A stretch of DNA of 38,668 nucleotides from Bacteroidetes bacterium GWC2_46_850 (GTDB lineage Bacteria > Bacteroidota > Bacteroidia > Bacteroidales > Dysgonomonadaceae), in the NCBI GenBank assembly GCA_001768325.1, contig MENQ01000028.1:1-38668 (forward strand). The letters run 5' to 3'. Below the pieces are notes generated by a model, which saw only the letters and a program-made list of their open reading frames with translations, did no database searches and was not told the DNA's origin. Below are positions 33,740 through 38,668 of the stretch, piece by piece (the stretch's first letter is position 1; each line of letters starts with the position of its first letter). The position numbers and the translations under genes are program-made.

Positions 33740-36700
33740 ATGAGAAAAATAGTATTTACAATGATGTTCATGGCCAACATCTCCTTTTTGATGACACAGG
33801 AAATCCCATCTCTTGTTCCTTCCCTTCCCACTTCACCCCAGGCAGAAACCTTCAAACGCTATGGGACCTTTTCAATTAATTATTCTACAGGGGTACCCGA
33901 CATTTCCATTCCCTTATTTGAGATTAACCATCATGGATATTCCCTTCCCCTCGAGCTGAAATACTATCCGCAACCTTTAAAACAAGGGTACAATTACGAT
34001 GTGGTCGATCACGGGTGGAACCTTAGCATTAACAGCTGTATTTCCAGGTCAATAGAACATTGTGCCGACGAAGAAAAGAATTTTATAGTGGAAGAGCCTA
34101 CCGGCTATTATAAGGATTGCGGTGATTGTTTTAAGGAATTCAATTATGCCCATGATCTTTTTAATGCGATTTTACCCGACGGCTCCTCTTTTGACTTCAT
34201 CATAGACAACATAAATGGGAGTTTAAAATTTACCACGTCAAATGGAAGGTCGGTCAAAATGTCGTGCAATTACACTCCCACTAATATATCCTCTTTCGTT
34301 ATCACCGATGAAAATGGCGTCAAATATACATTCAGTGAAGGTGATATATATGGACCAGCCGAGTTATACTATAATAACTTTGTCTCCTGGACGTTATCAA
34401 GGATAGACCTGCCCTTTTCAAACGAACCGATCTTGTTTTATTACAATAAACTAATTGATAATAAGTATGGAAATGTCGAAAATAATATCCACTTGTGGGA
34501 TTCTTATTTTCCAGACTCAAGTGATTATATCGCTCCCTCTCCGGTTTTTACTCCCTTTCTCTCCTACCGGATGAAACTTTTAACATCTGTAACGTATAAT
34601 GGAACCACAATAAATTTTAATTATGCAAATGAGACTTCCCCTTCAGCAAAAAACTATATAAGCAATATTCAGGTAATTGATTCATCCCTGATCAAAAACA
34701 TTGATCTCTTTATATATACCCAAAATGTGACCAGCTCCGGCGGAACAGTGCCGGTAGCTCTCCTGGGATCATTACAAGTAAAAGGCTCTGAACCCAACGA
34801 TACGCCATTGATCCATACCTTGCAATATACGTCAATAGCAAACACGTTTAGCGGCACCGATTATTGGGGCTACCTGAATAACGACAGATACTCCGACGGA
34901 GTGGGCAATTTCAATCTATACAGCAGCTGGATTGATTCACACGCAAATTCATATGATGTCATGGGTATCTCCGAGGCAACCAGATTGCCTGGCGACCAAT
35001 GTCCGCTGGCTAAAATAAAATTGACAAAATACAATGGATTCAACAGGACGCCGGGTTCCACTGTGGGGCATGGCATTTTAACGAAAATAATTTATCCCTA
35101 CGGAGGTTATACCGAATTTGAATTCGACAATCACGAATTCCTGACATCCACTGATGGAAACGGTGATTATATCTTGAATCCGGTTGATAGGATTCCTGCA
35201 ATAGCCGGAGGATTCCGGATAGAAAAGATTTCAAGTTTCAGGGAAGACGGAGCACTGGCAGATGTGAAAACCTTCAGGTACGGGCTCACATACGCCGAAG
35301 CTTATGCCCAGGGAGGTGGCGATAATTACAACGCGGAGAACTACCCCAACATGCATACCGGACTCGGAGAGGCAACCGTTGACCCCAACATTTTCACTTT
35401 CATGAATTTCACGACTTATCAACTGGCTTTCCCTTTTCAAAATCTAATAATTGGAAGAGACAAGGAAAGAAACAGCCTGCTGGTTAACCCATGCGTGGTT
35501 GCATCCTACCCGATGCATCAGACGGGATATGTCTGGAGGGCGGATTTCAATGCCGGAAATTTCAGGAAATTATTGAATGGACGCCCCCCGGTATTATACT
35601 CGAATGTCACAGTCTATGACGGGATCGTGGATGAATATTCGAACTCTTACCCCAATGGAAAAACAGTCTACAAGTACAACATCCTTGACTCGGGTTATGA
35701 TATGTTCAATGTTTTCCACGATCAGATATTCTTTGAGGAAATGCACTATTTGGGGAATGTCCTGGTGAATGAATCAAAACAGTTTTTATACGATAAAATT
35801 TCGGAGCGGCGTGATTATAAATTCAACGGCCAGGATTTCATAATGGTGAGAAAACAGAATAATAGTTGGCTGTCCAGCCTGAAACCTTTCAATGATTGGC
35901 ATTTTTTGAATCTCTATCCCGATCCGTATATTCCCAATATCTATACCTACACCGTTGATCTCTTTTCTACCGGATCTTCCTATTTTGGAACCTCCAGACT
36001 GGATTATAAAACTGAAATACAGTATCATGCTCCAGGTGACTCTATCCTTGTGCGGGAAAGCTACGGTTACAACAGCAGGGACCAGATCACCTCACAAATA
36101 ACAAAAAACAGCAACAACAAATATTTAAAAAGGATATGGGAGTATCCGGAAATCAAAACAGGATACACGACTCCCGTGACAATACAGAAACTGGTTGAAA
36201 GAAACATGATCTCCCCCATCCTGAAAGACTCCGTTTGTGTAGCCGACAGTTATGAAGGCCTCAGCAACGGGATGGCCGTATCAGGCAGGAAGGTCGACTA
36301 CAATGAATATGCCATTGGAGGAATATCGTATATTTTACCTCAGAAAAGCTACCGATTGGAAATTTCCGGATCATCCAACAAATACAATCCGGAATACGAA
36401 ATATCAAGTTACTCATTCAAAGGAAATCCAACCGAAATCATATCAAAGGATGGATTGCATACATCTTATCTCTGGGGATACAGGAACCGATACATGATTG
36501 CCCAAATTGAAAATGCGACCTATGATCAGGTAAAGCAAACATTAGGAGTAGACGCGGAGACCCTTTCATCATCCACTGTTCCGGACATGTCCAAAGTTGA
36601 GGCTATCAGGACATATCTGCCAAATGCTCATATAATCACGTATACCTACAAGCCTTCGGTAGGCATCACTTCGTCAACCAGTCCGGACGGAATTACAAGC

Positions 36701-36793
36701 AATTTCATCTATGATCCGTTCGGACGTCTTCAATTTGTCAAAGATGCCGGCAATGATGTCATAAATCAATATTATTACCATCACAAGCACTAA
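33740..36793 (+). CDS. RHS/YD-type secreted protein, Bacteroidetes form without RHS core
   Basis: A 1017-residue exported protein. Residues 1-19 form a signal peptide (MRKIVFTMMFMANISFLM). The N-terminal block, GTFSINYSTGVPDISIPLFE to LPLELKYYPQP and GWNLSINSCISRSI, matches the start of SpvB/RHS-like shells. The rest is rich in Tyr, Asn, Gly and beta strands. A single YD-like motif (NFIYDPFGRLQFVKD) lies near the C-terminus, then the protein ends naturally. There is no RHS-associated core and no toxin tip. The DUF6443/RHS gene follows 10 bp later, a pairing I recall from other Bacteroidota. The DNA looks more A/T-rich than the housekeeping genes. The function is unknown; adhesin or effector shell are guesses. 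Confidence 0.8.
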   Translation: MRKIVFTMMFMANISFLMTQEIPSLVPSLPTSPQAETFKRYGTFSINYSTGVPDISIPLFEINHHGYSLPLELKYYPQPLKQGYNYDVVDHGWNLSINSCISRSIEHCADEEKNFIVEEPTGYYKDCGDCFKEFNYAHDLFNAILPDGSSFDFIIDNINGSLKFTTSNGRSVKMSCNYTPTNISSFVITDENGVKYTFSEGDIYGPAELYYNNFVSWTLSRIDLPFSNEPILFYYNKLIDNKYGNVENNIHLWDSYFPDSSDYIAPSPVFTPFLSYRMKLLTSVTYNGTTINFNYANETSPSAKNYISNIQVIDSSLIKNIDLFIYTQNVTSSGGTVPVALLGSLQVKGSEPNDTPLIHTLQYTSIANTFSGTDYWGYLNNDRYSDGVGNFNLYSSWIDSHANSYDVMGISEATRLPGDQCPLAKIKLTKYNGFNRTPGSTVGHGILTKIIYPYGGYTEFEFDNHEFLTSTDGNGDYILNPVDRIPAIAGGFRIEKISSFREDGALADVKTFRYGLTYAEAYAQGGGDNYNAENYPNMHTGLGEATVDPNIFTFMNFTTYQLAFPFQNLIIGRDKERNSLLVNPCVVASYPMHQTGYVWRADFNAGNFRKLLNGRPPVLYSNVTVYDGIVDEYSNSYPNGKTVYKYNILDSGYDMFNVFHDQIFFEEMHYLGNVLVNESKQFLYDKISERRDYKFNGQDFIMVRKQNNSWLSSLKPFNDWHFLNLYPDPYIPNIYTYTVDLFSTGSSYFGTSRLDYKTEIQYHAPGDSILVRESYGYNSRDQITSQITKNSNNKYLKRIWEYPEIKTGYTTPVTIQKLVERNMISPILKDSVCVADSYEGLSNGMAVSGRKVDYNEYAIGGISYILPQKSYRLEISGSSNKYNPEYEISSYSFKGNPTEIISKDGLHTSYLWGYRNRYMIAQIENATYDQVKQTLGVDAETLSSSTVPDMSKVEAIRTYLPNAHIITYTYKPSVGITSSTSPDGITSNFIYDPFGRLQFVKDAGNDVINQYYYHHKH

Positions 36794-36803
36794 ACAAGGA
36801 ATC

Positions 36804-38668
36804 ATGAGCAAAATCATACATTTTATCAAAATAATTGCCTTTGCCATTGCATGGCTTGTACAACCTGGAAATTTGCATGGCCAGTGCACTTTGAGTGTTT
36901 TCCCGGATAATGTCACTTTCACTTCATTTTCTGAAACGAAGACTGTTGACCTGCAACTGGACTATAACTGCCCCATCTATATCGTGTCGCCTCCCGTTTT
37001 AGACGCAACGATTATCGGAAATACTTTATACATCTCCATTCCCGGGCACATAACCATGGTTGAGTTGGCCGATTACATCAATGGCGCGGAGATCATGTTA
37101 CAAGATGCCAACAGCTATGAATTACTTGGCGCCGTGTATGTTTATTTTGGCATGCTTCCTCCTCCCCTGATACCCGGACAGATAGCATGCAATTTAACAA
37201 GCATCATTGCAGGCACTTCTCCCGGAACAATCTTCAATGCGGAAAGCCCTTCAGGCGGAGATGGTTATTATTCCTTCCAGTGGCAATTATCAACCGACGG
37301 AGGTTATCAATGGACCAATATCCTGAATGCCGGGTCCGATTTTTACGAATGTCATGTTTTAAACGTCACGACCATATTCCGGCGCATCGTGACGAGCGGG
37401 ATACAGACCGACTACAGCAACCACCTGGTTATAAGTGTCAGTCAGGCTCCGCTTGCTGCCGGGCAGATAGCCGGCACCGTCACAAGCGTCGAATACGGAA
37501 AATCTCCCGGTATTTTTACAAACGCCGTCTACCCCACCGGCGGAACAGGTACCTATACGTATCAATGGCAGCAATCTACCGATAACGGGGTAAGCTGGAA
37601 TAACATATCGGGTGCAAATAATTTCGAGTATTCCTGTTATGCCTTAACGAAACCCACCTTGTTCCGGCGTTCGGTATTCAGCGGCATACAAGCTGCCCAA
37701 TCAAACCAATTGGCCATATCGGTGACTGCGCCCGCAGCACCCGTGTTGTCCCCTCTGGGTGAAAATTACATCCATACAAAAACCATGCTCGACAATACGG
37801 GAATCGCTTCTTCAGACAGGACAGATTATTCCGACGGCTTGGGACGACCTGTACAAACGGTCTTACACAAATCATCACCGGGACAGAAAGATATCGTCAC
37901 CCTGCAGGAGTACGATGAAGCAGGAAGGCCCTCCAACTCCTACATTCCAGTCCCGGTAACTACCGCCACGGGAGAATTTGTTACCCATTCCACGGTGAAA
38001 ACGGCATCCAATAGCTTTTACGGCGATGCCTATGCCTATGATAAGGCTGTGTATGAACCTTCACCCCTGAACAGGATCACGGACGAGTACGGGCCGGGAG
38101 CGGCATGGCATACCGCGCAGAAACGGATTTCGACAAGCCGCTATACAAATAGTTCCACCGGTGAACTTTCCTGCATCCTGTATGCAATTGCATCCGGCAC
38201 ATCCCTGCAGAATAAAGGTTTGTGTGGCCCGGGTGAGTTGTTCGTGACCAAAACTACGGATGAAGACGGGCATATCTCCTACACCTTCGCCGACAAGCTG
38301 GGGCAGGTGGTTCTGGAGCGGGTGATGAACGGCAGCGCCATGAACGATACCTATTCCGTGTACGACGATTTCGGCAACCTGCGCTATGTGTTGCCTCCGG
38401 CGGCAGCCGATGCGCTTAACACGGTATCCACATGGACAGATGAAAATCAGACATTGAAGGATTATGCCTATATCTATAAATATGATGGACAAAGCCGTTG
38501 CATCTTAAAAAAGCTTCCGGGCAATGATCCCATCGAGATGCGTTACGACAGGGCCGACCGGCCCGTTTTCTCACAGGACGGGAACCGGCGGGCAAAAGGC
38601 GAATGGAGCTTCTTCTTCTACGATGTGTTCGGACGGCAAACCGTCAGCGGCATCTGGAAGTCGGCATC
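36804..38668 (+). CDS. DUF6443/RHS-repeat protein, 3' part beyond the window
   Basis: The frame stays open from ATG 36804 to the last base (621 codons visible); the end is missing. Residues 1-26 look like a signal peptide ending near LHGQ. A beta-rich domain follows (about 27-124), then two related Ig-like units (125-219 and 220-309). From about Glu320 (GENYIHTKTML, DYSDGLGRPVQTVLHKSSP) the sequence matches what I recall of DUF6443, which leads many Bacteroidetes RHS proteins. YD-like blocks begin after about 480: HISYTFADKLGQVVLERV, YDDFGNLRYVLPP, FFFYDVFGRQTVSG. The RHS core and any C-terminal toxin would lie to the right. It is 10 bp after the preceding RHS-type gene. Confidence 0.85.
   Translation, partial: MSKIIHFIKIIAFAIAWLVQPGNLHGQCTLSVFPDNVTFTSFSETKTVDLQLDYNCPIYIVSPPVLDATIIGNTLYISIPGHITMVELADYINGAEIMLQDANSYELLGAVYVYFGMLPPPLIPGQIACNLTSIIAGTSPGTIFNAESPSGGDGYYSFQWQLSTDGGYQWTNILNAGSDFYECHVLNVTTIFRRIVTSGIQTDYSNHLVISVSQAPLAAGQIAGTVTSVEYGKSPGIFTNAVYPTGGTGTYTYQWQQSTDNGVSWNNISGANNFEYSCYALTKPTLFRRSVFSGIQAAQSNQLAISVTAPAAPVLSPLGENYIHTKTMLDNTGIASSDRTDYSDGLGRPVQTVLHKSSPGQKDIVTLQEYDEAGRPSNSYIPVPVTTATGEFVTHSTVKTASNSFYGDAYAYDKAVYEPSPLNRITDEYGPGAAWHTAQKRISTSRYTNSSTGELSCILYAIASGTSLQNKGLCGPGELFVTKTTDEDGHISYTFADKLGQVVLERVMNGSAMNDTYSVYDDFGNLRYVLPPAAADALNTVSTWTDENQTLKDYAYIYKYDGQSRCILKKLPGNDPIEMRYDRADRPVFSQDGNRRAKGEWSFFFYDVFGRQTVSGIWKSA
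37176..37730 (+). repeat. two tandem Ig-like domain repeats of about 90-95 residues
   Basis: Each unit starts with GQIA, has a YxFQWQxSTDxG or YxYQWQQSTDNG core followed by a W-x-N-I motif, then FRR(I/S)V, SGIQ, and ends with a short I-S-V strand. Units run 37176-37460 and 37461-37730. They are diverged at DNA level, so this is an old protein duplication inside the DUF6443/RHS gene. Confidence 0.75.

Overview
The window looks like a chromosomal segment of a Bacteroidota, order Bacteroidales. The main clues are promoter boxes of the TAnnTTTG type instead of a -10/-35 pair, weak ribosome binding sites, a Rho factor with a very long disordered insert, an S46 dipeptidyl peptidase, a C69 peptidase, and paired RHS/DUF6443 genes. 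The gene content would suit a proteolytic, fermentative member such as the Dysgonomonadaceae (Petrimonas or Proteiniphilum type), but that placement is inference. No rRNA, tRNA, CRISPR array or intact transposase gene was seen.

Layout. 1-7316 (+): a PLP aminotransferase, a LolC/FtsX-type permease, the SbcD and SbcC repair nuclease subunits, and an SMR (SugE/Gdx-like) exporter. 7317-8287: almost 1 kb without a convincing gene. It holds a consensus promoter, five 23-bp tandem repeats, imperfect inverted repeats flanked by a 7-bp direct repeat (a MITE-like layout), and a rho-independent terminator. 8288-9956: an ECF sigma factor (-) and a probable outer-membrane protein (+). 10071-13780 (-): etfB, etfA and a 573-residue acyl-CoA dehydrogenase, a fatty/amino-acid acyl-CoA redox operon. 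14109-17365 (+): a DUF6340-type lipoprotein and rho. 17370-20039 (-): dnaN, a DnaQ-like exonuclease and truA. 20144-25551 (-): a five-gene run of divIC/ftsB-like gene, small membrane protein, NtrC-like response regulator, hybrid histidine kinase and xerD. 25731-29600 (+): C69 peptidase, phosphohexomutase and methylglyoxal synthase. 29680-33375 (-): S46 dipeptidyl peptidase and a Wzx-type flippase. 33740-38668 (+): two RHS/YD-type surface or secreted proteins; the second runs off the window.

How the parts fit. Much of the segment is housekeeping: replication clamp plus exonuclease, Rho, SbcCD, XerD, DivIC and TruA. The peptidases and the Etf/acyl-CoA dehydrogenase fit growth on peptides. The kinase and regulator form a predicted four-step phosphorelay (H350, D637, H773, then D53 of the regulator). 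The regulator's AAA+ domain has lost the Walker B acids and the sigma-54 contact loop, so it probably acts as a DNA-binding switch and not as a sigma-54 activator. The strongest candidates for something undescribed are the MITE-like repeat element at 7497-8223, the degenerate NtrC regulator, and the RHS pair at the right end.
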